A stretch of DNA of 12,101 bases from Bacteroidota bacterium. GTDB taxonomy: Bacteria; Bacteroidota; Bacteroidia; B-17B0; Aurantibacillaceae. The first letter of the stretch is position 1. Every line of letters begins with the position of its first letter. Below the pieces are notes generated by a model. It was given only the letters and a program-made list of their open reading frames with translations, was not told the origin of the DNA and searched no databases. The translations under genes were made by a program, and so were the position numbers. Below, one piece after another: positions 5,000 to 12,101 of this stretch. The DNA is taken from assembly GCA_023433205.1 (NCBI GenBank), contig JAEZDS010000078.1, positions 1 to 12,101 of the forward strand, read 5' to 3'.

Positions 5000-7249
5000 G
5001 TGCTAAAGTATATTCTTATAACAATACTGCTTTGTATAGAACTTTTGGCCGCCGGGCAGAATTCTGGCATTAGCGGTCAGGTCGTTGACCAGGAGCAGAA
5101 ACCTGTGGCTTTTGCTGCGGTTGCGGCTGGCAACGAGGGAACCCTTTGTGATGAAAATGGATTTTTTCAACTTGATGAGCTGCCTTCTGGCACAATTACG
5201 ATCCTTGTTTCTGCTGCAGGATATCAAAAGGTGAGCAGCACCATTACTCTGTCTCATGGGCGTTCTTTAAAAATTGTGTTGAAAAGACTGAATAATTATG
5301 TTGAGGAGGTGGTGGTAACCGGTAGCATGCGTGAGGTTGCCAGAGATGAAAGTCCGATCAATATTGACATTGTTTCTCCTCAGCTGATACAGCGCACAGC
5401 AGTGCCAAATCTTTTTGAGGCTACGGCCCTTGTGAACGGTGTAAAACCTCAGGTGAATTGTAATGTCTGCAACACTGGTGACATTCATATAAACGGAATG
5501 GAAGGTCCTTATACGTTGATCCTGATCGATGGCATGCCAATAGTAAGTGGTTTAAGTTCGGTCTACGGCCTTATGGGAATACCAAATGGCATGATAGAGC
5601 GACTGGAGATCGCCAAAGGGCCGGCCAGCGCACTTTATGGATCAGAGGCAATGGGCGGAACAATCAATCTCATCACCAAAAAGCCCTTACATGCACCGCG
5701 TTTTAACGCAGATGTTTATAGCACCTCTTACCTTGAGAACAACGTGGATCTCGGCGCTAAATTCAGGCTGAGCAAGAAAGCTGACCTTATAAGCGGTGCC
5801 AATGTTTATTATTACAACAACAAGGTTGATCTGAACAAAGATAATTTTACGGACGTCGCTCTGCAGAAAAGGGTGTCTCTCTTTAATAAGGTAAGTTTTC
5901 AGCGCCCTTTGAACCGCGAATTAAGTATTGCTTCAAGGCTGGTGTACGAGGACAGGTGGGGCGGAGAGATGAACTGGAACAAAAGTTTCAGGGGAGGCGA
6001 CAGTGTTTACGGTGAAAGTATTTATACCGCAAGGGCCGAAATAATTTCAAAATATCAATGGCCGGTAGAAGAAAAGGTCTTCACTCAGCTTTCTTACAAT
6101 TTCCATGACCAGAATTCGGTTTATGGCAACAATTTTTTCCTGGCAAAACAGTCAACAGGTTTTATGCAGACCTACTGGACCAAACAAAGTGGTCGCCACG
6201 ATATGCTTGCGGGTATAGCGCTGAAAAATTTGTGGTACGACGACAATACAGTTGTTACCGGAGACAGCATCAGAACCGAGCCTGACATCAATAACACTGT
6301 GGGTTTGTTTTACCAACATGAAATGTCTCTTGATTCTTTATCGAAACATCGGGTTCTTGCCGGCTGCAGACTAGATCTGCACAAGATTTATGGCATGGTC
6401 CCTTCACCGCGGCTGGCCTATAAATGGTCGCCGCATTACCGCTTTACCTTGCGGGTGAATGGCGGAACAGGTTTCAGGATCGTAAATGTTTTTACTGAAG
6501 ATCACATGGCCCTTACGGGAGGCCGCGAAGTGGTTTTTAAAGAAAAGATCAGACCCGAACGGTCATACAATGGTTCGCTGAACGCGGTGTATAAGATGCG
6601 ATTTACGCGTGCATCAATGCTCATCTGGGACGCTTCTGCTTTTTATTATCATTTCCTCAATAAGATCTTTGCCAATTACGACAGCGATCCGCAACTGGTA
6701 TTGTATGAGAACCTTGATGGTTACGCATTCTCTCGTGGCGGTTCACTGAACCTTACACTCGCTTCACCGGGCATTCTGAAATTTATGGCAGGAGTAACTT
6801 ATGCTGATGTCCAGAACATTCAGAAAGATAGCAGAGGAAGAGTTTTACCCAGCCGGCAACTACAAACCCCCCTGTGGAGCGGTAATTTTATGCTCTCCTG
6901 TGAACTCCCGACACCAGAGCTTAAGATTGATGTAACCGGTAACTGGTACGGTCCGCAGCGTTTGCCGGTGCTTCCCAATGATTTCAGACCAGAATATTCT
7001 CCCTGGTATTGTTTATTGAATTTACAGGCATCAAAATCAATTAACAGTGGTTTTACTTTTTATGTGGGAATAAAAAACCTGCTGAATTTTATCCCTCAGC
7101 ATCCCATTATGCGTCCCCACGATCCTTTTGACAAAAGGGCAGGCGATGAGGGGGAAAATCCTCAGGGATATACTTTCGACCCCAGTTACAATTACGCGCC
7201 CTTACAGGGCATAAGAGGTTATGCCGGTGTTAGGATAAATATTCAATAA
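5000..7249 (+). CDS. TonB-dependent outer-membrane receptor, probably for a metal or metal complex
   Basis: This 749-aa protein starts at GTG, the only start that gives a complete signal peptide (about 1-20, ending LLAAGQ). Residues about 22-98 are a carboxypeptidase-regulatory-like domain (GISGQVVDQEQKPVAFAAV). EEVVVTG at 102-108 is a TonB-box-like segment. The plug follows (about 110-228), with LILIDGMP (173-180) and KGPASALYGSEAMGG (206-220). The rest is a 22-strand-type beta barrel of normal length ending YAGVRINIQ, so the protein is complete. The plug contains N-C-N-V-C-N at 153-158, a possible metal-binding or disulfide pair. Such receptors import iron complexes, haem, cobalamin or other scarce ligands using TonB energy. 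The neighbouring DtxR-family gene and shared operator point to a metal, but the substrate cannot be fixed from sequence. The gene ends 4 bp from the convergent peptidase gene. Confidence 0.9.
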   Translation: MLKYILITILLCIELLAAGQNSGISGQVVDQEQKPVAFAAVAAGNEGTLCDENGFFQLDELPSGTITILVSAAGYQKVSSTITLSHGRSLKIVLKRLNNYVEEVVVTGSMREVARDESPINIDIVSPQLIQRTAVPNLFEATALVNGVKPQVNCNVCNTGDIHINGMEGPYTLILIDGMPIVSGLSSVYGLMGIPNGMIERLEIAKGPASALYGSEAMGGTINLITKKPLHAPRFNADVYSTSYLENNVDLGAKFRLSKKADLISGANVYYYNNKVDLNKDNFTDVALQKRVSLFNKVSFQRPLNRELSIASRLVYEDRWGGEMNWNKSFRGGDSVYGESIYTARAEIISKYQWPVEEKVFTQLSYNFHDQNSVYGNNFFLAKQSTGFMQTYWTKQSGRHDMLAGIALKNLWYDDNTVVTGDSIRTEPDINNTVGLFYQHEMSLDSLSKHRVLAGCRLDLHKIYGMVPSPRLAYKWSPHYRFTLRVNGGTGFRIVNVFTEDHMALTGGREVVFKEKIRPERSYNGSLNAVYKMRFTRASMLIWDASAFYYHFLNKIFANYDSDPQLVLYENLDGYAFSRGGSLNLTLASPGILKFMAGVTYADVQNIQKDSRGRVLPSRQLQTPLWSGNFMLSCELPTPELKIDVTGNWYGPQRLPVLPNDFRPEYSPWYCLLNLQASKSINSGFTFYVGIKNLLNFIPQHPIMRPHDPFDKRAGDEGENPQGYTFDPSYNYAPLQGIRGYAGVRINIQ

Positions 7250-7253
7250 CAGT

Positions 7254-9341
7254 CTAGTTCAGCGGAGGCAGAAACGAATAGTTTTTACCGTAATCCAGCA
7301 TTTGCTGCGTAAAATCCGAAGGGTACTCGATCTTTACATCGGTGATGGTATCGTTGTTGTAGACAGGCAGCAGTTTGGGCTGAATAAAACCCGCATAGGG
7401 CGCAATGTTCAGCTTTGCGTATCTGCGAAGCACTTCCTTGTGCAGATCGGGATCGATCTTAACGCCATAATTTTCCACTATACTTTTTCCCGCCTCAAAA
7501 TCTCCCTGAGATTTTATGCGCTGCAATTCACGCAGTAATTCTCCGAAAAGGGTTCTTAGTTTCTGGTGATCGTTAATCACATAGAAGGTTTTTTTGCCTT
7601 CCCTGATCTCTTCTATCACCTTGTCTTTGCGGCCTTTCTCTAGTACCCATGCCGAGATAAACTTGCGGTTACGCATGTGAGCTTCCTCTATGTTCTGCCC
7701 CTCTTTAACCCTTGCAAGCTGAATAATAAGTCCGCGGGTAATGTATTCATCGTAGGCCGCTTTGCCATACTCAAGCGAGGGCATCACACCAAGCTCTACC
7801 AGTTTGGGATCAAGCAGATAATACAGTGCTACGAGGTCGGCCCTGCCTTCCTCAAGTGCGCTGGCGTAATTCAGAAGGGTTTCGTGCGGCTGACCTACGC
7901 CTTTTTCAATTTTCCCGCTGGCGTGGCCAATTACTTCGTGCATATCAGTGTGCAGTTTGTCGGCAAGGCCCGCATAATCGCGCACCCGCTGGCGGATCTC
8001 GTCATTATAGAAAAACTCTTCAACTACATTGCCTCCTGCGGCCTTTTCGTATGCCTCAACAATGTTTCCCAGGTTTACAGATTTACTGCCATGAGTTTCT
8101 CTTATCCATTCGTTATTCGGAAGGTTAATTCCTATGGGTGTACTTGGGGCCGCGTCTCCGCTTTCAACAACAGCATTAATTACCTTCGCACTTATTCCCT
8201 TTACATTGGCTTTTTTATGTTGCGGAAGAATAGGGGAATTGTCTTCAAACCACTGCGCTTCCTTACCAATGGCCGCGATACGTTTACTGGCCTCAAAATC
8301 ACGCACTGATACCACCGATTCAAACGAACCTTTTTTACCGAGAGGATCACTATATACTTCAATAAAGCCGTTCACAACATCAATGGCACTTTCTGTATCG
8401 TTTACCCAGGCAATGTTGTAAGCATCAAAATCTTTAAGGTCGCCGCTGCGGTAATATTTTATCAGCGCCTGAAGCGCATCTTTTTGTTTGGGATTTTCAG
8501 CAACAGCCACCGCCTTCTCAAGCCAGTAAACGATCTTTTCAATGGCCTGAGAATACATGCCGCCAACCTTCCAGACCTTTTCAACCAGCTTTCCGTTTTC
8601 CTTTACCAGCTTGCTGTTGAGGCCATACATAGGTTGCTGTTTGTTGTTTTTGTCGGCCATTTTGTTGTAAAAGGTTTTAACTTCTTCCTGCGTTACGTTC
8701 TCATAAAAATTTACCGCTGATGTTTGAACCAGGTCAAGCGAATCGTCGAGCCTTACTTTTTTTGAGGCAATGGTCTCATCAAAGATCTGTGCCGTGATAA
8801 AACTTGCGAAGTCAGCTTTGCTCTGGCCAGGCTGGAGCGGCAGTTCCGAGTCATCCAGTCTCTCGATACGACGGGCAAGAAAGTCGCGGCTAAAATCCGG
8901 CGCGAATTTATCGTGGTTGTAGTGGTGGTGAATGCCATTGCTGAACCACACTCTTTTGGCGTAAGTAAGGAAATTCTGGTATTCGCCGTTCTCTTTGTCG
9001 CCGTCATAATCTGCAACTACTGCATCAATCGTCTTTCTGATAATCAGATTGTACTTATAATTCTGATCATAGATAATGTCCCTGCCGCTCAGTGCAGCCT
9101 CGTACAGGTAATATAACAAGGTTTTTTGTTTAAGATCGAGTTCATCAAAACCATCTACATGATAACGGAGAATGCGCAGATCAGCGAACTGTTCAGCAAC
9201 GTAGCTGAAGCCGGTGTCGTTCTGGGTGGTTGTAACGGCGTTGTCTTTTTTCTCCTGCCTGTTTTTATCAAATTCATTTTCGGATGACTGGCAGGCGCTG
9301 ATCAAAAGTGCGGTTACAACAGTTAGCAAAAGATGTTTCAT
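7254..9341 (-). CDS. Dipeptidyl peptidase III (peptidase family M49) lipoprotein
   Basis: This 695-aa zinc exopeptidase releases dipeptides from the N-terminus of short peptides. With the ATG at 9341, residues 468-473 are HEVIGH, the M49 signature HExxGH: two zinc-binding His and a catalytic Glu. E-E-G-R-A-D at 497-502 corresponds to the second family motif E-E-C-R-A-[ED], which supplies the third zinc ligand. The N-terminus (MKHLLLTVVTALLISAC) is a lipoprotein signal with Cys17, so the enzyme should be membrane-anchored rather than cytosolic. Eight extra codons up to 9365 are possible but would put R and K residues ahead of a complete signal, so the inner ATG is preferred. Length is normal for the bacterial family and no frame breaks are seen. 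It faces the TonB receptor gene tail to tail; no functional link to it is evident. Confidence 0.93.
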   Translation of the reverse strand: MKHLLLTVVTALLISACQSSENEFDKNRQEKKDNAVTTTQNDTGFSYVAEQFADLRILRYHVDGFDELDLKQKTLLYYLYEAALSGRDIIYDQNYKYNLIIRKTIDAVVADYDGDKENGEYQNFLTYAKRVWFSNGIHHHYNHDKFAPDFSRDFLARRIERLDDSELPLQPGQSKADFASFITAQIFDETIASKKVRLDDSLDLVQTSAVNFYENVTQEEVKTFYNKMADKNNKQQPMYGLNSKLVKENGKLVEKVWKVGGMYSQAIEKIVYWLEKAVAVAENPKQKDALQALIKYYRSGDLKDFDAYNIAWVNDTESAIDVVNGFIEVYSDPLGKKGSFESVVSVRDFEASKRIAAIGKEAQWFEDNSPILPQHKKANVKGISAKVINAVVESGDAAPSTPIGINLPNNEWIRETHGSKSVNLGNIVEAYEKAAGGNVVEEFFYNDEIRQRVRDYAGLADKLHTDMHEVIGHASGKIEKGVGQPHETLLNYASALEEGRADLVALYYLLDPKLVELGVMPSLEYGKAAYDEYITRGLIIQLARVKEGQNIEEAHMRNRKFISAWVLEKGRKDKVIEEIREGKKTFYVINDHQKLRTLFGELLRELQRIKSQGDFEAGKSIVENYGVKIDPDLHKEVLRRYAKLNIAPYAGFIQPKLLPVYNNDTITDVKIEYPSDFTQQMLDYGKNYSFLPPLN

Positions 9342-9362
9342 GGTAAGGGGTTTAATTCCGCG

Positions 9363-9370
9363 CAATTATA
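9363..9370 (-). promoter_or_regulatory. Possible -7 box (TATAATTG) for the peptidase gene
   Basis: On the minus strand TATAATTG lies 21 bases before the ATG at 9341 and differs by one base from TAnnTTTG. No convincing -33 element is present. The peptidase gene needs its own promoter or read-through from the gene 270 bp upstream, and this is the best candidate. Confidence 0.3.
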
Positions 9371-9414
9371 AGAGTTTTTTGGGGATAAAGACAGACCTCT
9401 TGTCAGAAATACGC

Positions 9415-9444
9415 AAAAGGAACCTCTGTGTAGCGGAGCCTTTT
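9415..9444 (-). terminator. Hairpin, possible terminator of the upstream type ISP gene
   Basis: AAAAGG (9415-9420) pairs with CCTTTT (9439-9444), and inside them CTC (9424-9426) pairs with GAG (9436-9438), leaving a 3-nt bulge and a 9-nt loop. On the minus strand the far arm ends in TTTT, as in a short intrinsic terminator. It lies about 170 nt beyond the stop of the type ISP gene and just before the peptidase promoter region. Confidence 0.35.
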
Positions 9445-9461
9445 ATTTAAACACAATAGAA

Positions 9462-9549
9462 CACATAGGCACAGCAGGCACATAGTTTTTCTGTAAGATT
9501 ATGTCCGGAAAGAAGTGATACTTCGCCCGTTGGCGGAGATGGCACATAG
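9462..9549. repeat. Three direct copies of CACATAG in the intergenic region
   Basis: CACATAG occurs at 9462-9468, 9479-9485 and 9543-9549, with the related CACAATAG at 9452-9459. The last two copies share GGCACATAG. The 9342-9610 stretch holds no convincing gene on either strand. Short CACATAG-like runs may be a dispersed intergenic repeat of this genome; that cannot be tested from one window. Confidence 0.4.
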
Positions 9550-9585
9550 GAAGACATTGTTTTTGTGGCTTTCTATGCGAAGTAT
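9518..9585. repeat. Two-part inverted repeat, possible structured RNA or palindromic repeat element
   Basis: ATACTTCGC (9518-9526) is the exact reverse complement of GCGAAGTAT (9577-9585). Inside it, CATAGGAAG (9545-9553) pairs with CTTTCTATG (9569-9577), perfectly if one G-T pair is allowed. The right arms are contiguous; the left arms are separated by an 18-nt bulge that starts within a small CGCC/GGCG hairpin. The shape suggests a folded element downstream of the type ISP gene, either a dispersed palindromic repeat or an RNA processing or termination structure. Confidence 0.45.
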
Positions 9586-9610
9586 GTGTGTATATCTTTA
9601 GCAGCGACAC

Positions 9611-12101
9611 TCACTCAATCAACTTCTTTTCCACTTTCTTAAAAAGCACATCCAGTTTCGCCTGCACTTCAATGGTGAGGGTAAGCGCCGTAACTATCCT
9701 GCAATAGGTGGCCGGATCTTCCATCTGCCTGCCCTTGCGGTCTTTCAGATATTTTTCAAGCACCTGATAGCCGCCAATGTGGTACTCCCAGACTTCTTTT
9801 GTGATACCCTCAAAGTATTTGCTCTCGTTGATAAAAACACACTGGCCTTCTTCATCGTACCTGGGCTTCTCAATAAGGTCTTCCCCGCGACCTTTGTATT
9901 TTGCCACAGGACGGTTAAGACGCTTGCTTTTCATAAGGTGTAATTGCGCCAGTTCTTCGCCAAGCGCTGCCATCTCAAGAAACAATTTGTGATCGGCGGT
10001 AAATGGGATCCGCGGAAAATCTATCTTCAGGAACTCGGCGTACTTTTCGCGGTAGGCATTGCTGTACAGCACGGCGTAACAATAGTATAACACCTCCTCA
10101 GGTGTGGGTTTCCTCTTGTGCGCTTTCTGCAGCATCTCAAAAACTTCCGGTGCAATGTTGGGTTTACGACCCTGTTTATCGTATTCTTCCTGATCTTCAA
10201 AAAGCATCAGGCTTTGCAGACCGGTTTTTTTCTTTTTGGGTTCTGTGGGTTTGTAGAGGTAGAGGGGGGCTTGCTGAATTATACCTTTGCTGCTAAAGAA
10301 TGTTCTATTGTCCACCATGAATTCTGAAACTAATGCATGGGAATAAGGATGATGTCCAGCATACTGGCGGATAAAACAAAGGGATAGATTCTTTTCCAGG
10401 AGGTGCTTTACGTTATCGAAGATCGGCCGCTCGACCACCCATTTCGAATAGTAAATGTTTCTAATGTCAAATGGACGATAAGTAATTACTTGAAATTTTT
10501 CATCCCACTCCGCATCATTTGATAAATGCTCTCTAAACTTTTTAATTTTAAAGGTTGATGTGTCCTTTAATCCATATGCGGACTTGAAAAATTCATCATC
10601 AAATTTCAAATTTCTGAATTGCCTAATCCTTGCTTGCAGCGTTTCTTTGTTAAAATCAATCGCGAATCCATCTCTTGCCGTTACAATCCCTACATTATTC
10701 ACTGGAAAAATATCATTCACCTTAATCCAGTCATTGAAGTGTTCAATTTCTTTAGTATTTCGTTTAATCAAAAAGTACCACGGGCTTTCAGGCTTAAGTA
10801 ATGAATAATCTCTGTTTCTGAGTTCATGTTTGTCAAGCCATTTGTATTTGTCGGCCCTGCCGCCGAATAAATCTGAATGATGTACTTTGCAGCCTTTCTT
10901 TTTTTCCTCTTTAATAAAGACTGCGATAGCAACACCCTGCTGAATATCAAACACATTCATGTCCTTGCTTCCGTCTGGAGACACTTCCTTTTTTACACTA
11001 TTTCCGTGCAGGTCGAGGATATAGATTTCATTAAATGTGTTCATCAGGCTCTGCCTCATCCCGCGAAAAGTTGGATTGTCGAGATAGCTATGATTAGTAA
11101 TCATTGCGACAATTCCCTTTCCCGCTTTTTGTATTTTCCACTGCGCAAAACGCAGAAATTTCACGTAATCGTCCTGCAACCATAGCTTCTTTTCTCCGAG
11201 GGGATTCCCATCCACTTCATAATAACTCTGTGCGCCGTCAAGATTGGTCTTCAGCAGCTTTTCAGTCCATTCATTTATATTTGACGAAATGCCGCTGTAC
11301 GGCGGATTCCCCATGATCACCATTATCGGCTCCTCCTTTTTCACCTTGTTGGCTTCATGGCTTTCCTCGCTCAGGCTTTCAAGTCCGGGTATGCGCGTCT
11401 GCTGCAGGTCTTCCATGTCGAGGGTATTGGTGAGGAAGAGTTTAAACCGCTCATCGTCGCGCATGGTGTAACCAAGTTCTTCCAGTAAAAAACTCACTTT
11501 AATGTGTCCGATGGCATAGGGGGCCATCATCAGTTCAAAGGCGTAAAAATTTTTGAGGATGTGTTCGCTGATGAGTTTTTTAATACCGCCCTCCCCGTAT
11601 TTGTCACTGTACTCCATTACCGCCAGTTTTATGGCTTCCGCGGGAAAGGTGAGGGTGCCGCCGGCGGGATCAAGAACGGTCACTTCTCTGCTGGCAAGAC
11701 CGTCGTGAAGATCAAAATGGGTTTTTAAGATCTCGTGAACGCTGCGCACAATGTAACGCACTACCGGCTCAGGCGTGTAATACACCCCGCGTTTTTCACG
11801 CGTCGCAGGATCGTATTCCCCAAGAAATGTTTCGTAAAAATGCACGATGGGGTCTTCGCCTTTGCCAGCCTTATAATACTGGTGCAGGATGTTCCGCACA
11901 TCGGCCGCGTTCAGCACTTCGGCAATGTCGTCGATCATCACTTCCATGTTGCGCGGCAAATCGCCCTGCGACACAAACCTGAATACATTGCGCAGTATGC
12001 CAATGGTTTTGGGAATAAGATCGTAGGCAAGTTTTCTGTTAAACCCGTTTTTACTCCGCGTTCTCGCGGCAAACATGCCGTAGGTGATGGTTTGTGAAAA
12101 C
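9611..12101 (-). CDS. Type ISP restriction-modification enzyme, C-terminal part (truncated by the window edge)
   Basis: The frame is open to the right edge (829 codons in the window, first residues FSQTITYGMFAAR), so the true start and the N-terminal nuclease and helicase parts lie outside; the ATG at 12076 is internal. In residues counted from that ATG, GVYYTPEPVV (97-106) is the typical entry to the N6-adenine methyltransferase domain. VLDPAGGTLTF (134-144) is the AdoMet-binding motif I, with L where type ISP enzymes commonly have G. GNPPY (256-260) is catalytic motif IV. The remainder, including YRPFDIRNIYY and the Lys-rich end, fits the type ISP target-recognition and C-terminal domain. 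Single-polypeptide type ISP enzymes methylate one strand of an asymmetric site and translocate to cut unmodified phage DNA. No partner genes are visible in the window, and the visible part shows no breaks. Confidence 0.9.
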   Translation of the reverse strand, partial: FSQTITYGMFAARTRSKNGFNRKLAYDLIPKTIGILRNVFRFVSQGDLPRNMEVMIDDIAEVLNAADVRNILHQYYKAGKGEDPIVHFYETFLGEYDPATREKRGVYYTPEPVVRYIVRSVHEILKTHFDLHDGLASREVTVLDPAGGTLTFPAEAIKLAVMEYSDKYGEGGIKKLISEHILKNFYAFELMMAPYAIGHIKVSFLLEELGYTMRDDERFKLFLTNTLDMEDLQQTRIPGLESLSEESHEANKVKKEEPIMVIMGNPPYSGISSNINEWTEKLLKTNLDGAQSYYEVDGNPLGEKKLWLQDDYVKFLRFAQWKIQKAGKGIVAMITNHSYLDNPTFRGMRQSLMNTFNEIYILDLHGNSVKKEVSPDGSKDMNVFDIQQGVAIAVFIKEEKKKGCKVHHSDLFGGRADKYKWLDKHELRNRDYSLLKPESPWYFLIKRNTKEIEHFNDWIKVNDIFPVNNVGIVTARDGFAIDFNKETLQARIRQFRNLKFDDEFFKSAYGLKDTSTFKIKKFREHLSNDAEWDEKFQVITYRPFDIRNIYYSKWVVERPIFDNVKHLLEKNLSLCFIRQYAGHHPYSHALVSEFMVDNRTFFSSKGIIQQAPLYLYKPTEPKKKKTGLQSLMLFEDQEEYDKQGRKPNIAPEVFEMLQKAHKRKPTPEEVLYYCYAVLYSNAYREKYAEFLKIDFPRIPFTADHKLFLEMAALGEELAQLHLMKSKRLNRPVAKYKGRGEDLIEKPRYDEEGQCVFINESKYFEGITKEVWEYHIGGYQVLEKYLKDRKGRQMEDPATYCRIVTALTLTIEVQAKLDVLFKKVEKKLIE

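Noticed and set aside
5000..7249. SusC-type receptor of a polysaccharide-utilisation locus
   Set aside because: There is no SusD gene next to it, the length is about 750 rather than about 1000 residues, and the plug is of the siderophore/cobalamin-receptor kind.
7677..8309. Long plus-strand open frame inside the peptidase gene
   Set aside because: It is a shadow of the strongly supported M49 peptidase on the other strand and shows no family resemblance.
10877..11185. Plus-strand frames inside the type ISP gene, with others at 11504-12097
   Set aside because: They are antisense shadows of a well-recognised gene, with no recognisable domains or promoters.

Overview
The window looks like part of a Bacteroidota chromosome, probably near the Sphingobacteriia/Flavobacteriia. 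Evidence for this: type IX secretion (T9SS) C-terminal sorting-domain sequences, Bacteroidota-type -7 promoter boxes (TAnnTTTG), lipoproteins with charged residues straight after the lipobox cysteine, a TonB receptor with an N-terminal carboxypeptidase-regulatory-like domain, and an M49 dipeptidyl peptidase III lipoprotein. Bases 1-36 are almost pure C and are probably a sequencing or assembly artefact at a contig end.

Left part (about 205-4246, + strand). This is the unusual region. Four paralogous secreted lipoproteins of 229-246 aa lie in tandem. Three of them are preceded by the last 153 nt of a T9SS sorting-domain gene, whose stop codon overlaps the lipoprotein start (ATGA). Copy 1 still has the remains of the head of that T9SS gene (signal peptide and a start-of-mature-protein segment), joined out of frame to the tail. 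Copies 3 and 4 have only the tail. Lipoprotein 2 has lost its upstream spacer and its own start, and reads through a new N-terminus taken from another frame of lipoprotein 1. After lipoprotein 4 comes a PanD-like (aspartate 1-decarboxylase) reading frame whose C-terminus is replaced and runs into a fifth, decayed sorting-domain remnant. The array looks like a repeatedly duplicated, recombining module whose ancestor was [T9SS cargo gene]-[lipoprotein]. I do not recognise the lipoprotein family or its function.

Middle part (4247-7249). A DtxR/MntR-family metalloregulator (- strand) is divergent from a 749-aa TonB-dependent outer-membrane receptor (+ strand). The 66-bp gap holds one DtxR-like palindrome, and each gene has a perfect TAnnTTTG box a few bases before its start codon. 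This suggests joint metal-responsive control and very short or absent 5' leaders. The regulator aligns without offset to DtxR around the metal sites, but has Q and N where DtxR has the primary-site ligands Glu105 and His106.

Right part (7250-12101, - strand). A dipeptidyl peptidase III lipoprotein is convergent with the receptor gene (4-bp gap). A 269-bp non-coding stretch with inverted repeats and short direct repeats separates it from the C-terminal 829 codons of a type ISP restriction-modification enzyme (methyltransferase and specificity parts), which runs off the right edge. No tRNA, rRNA, CRISPR array, transposase or integrase was found.
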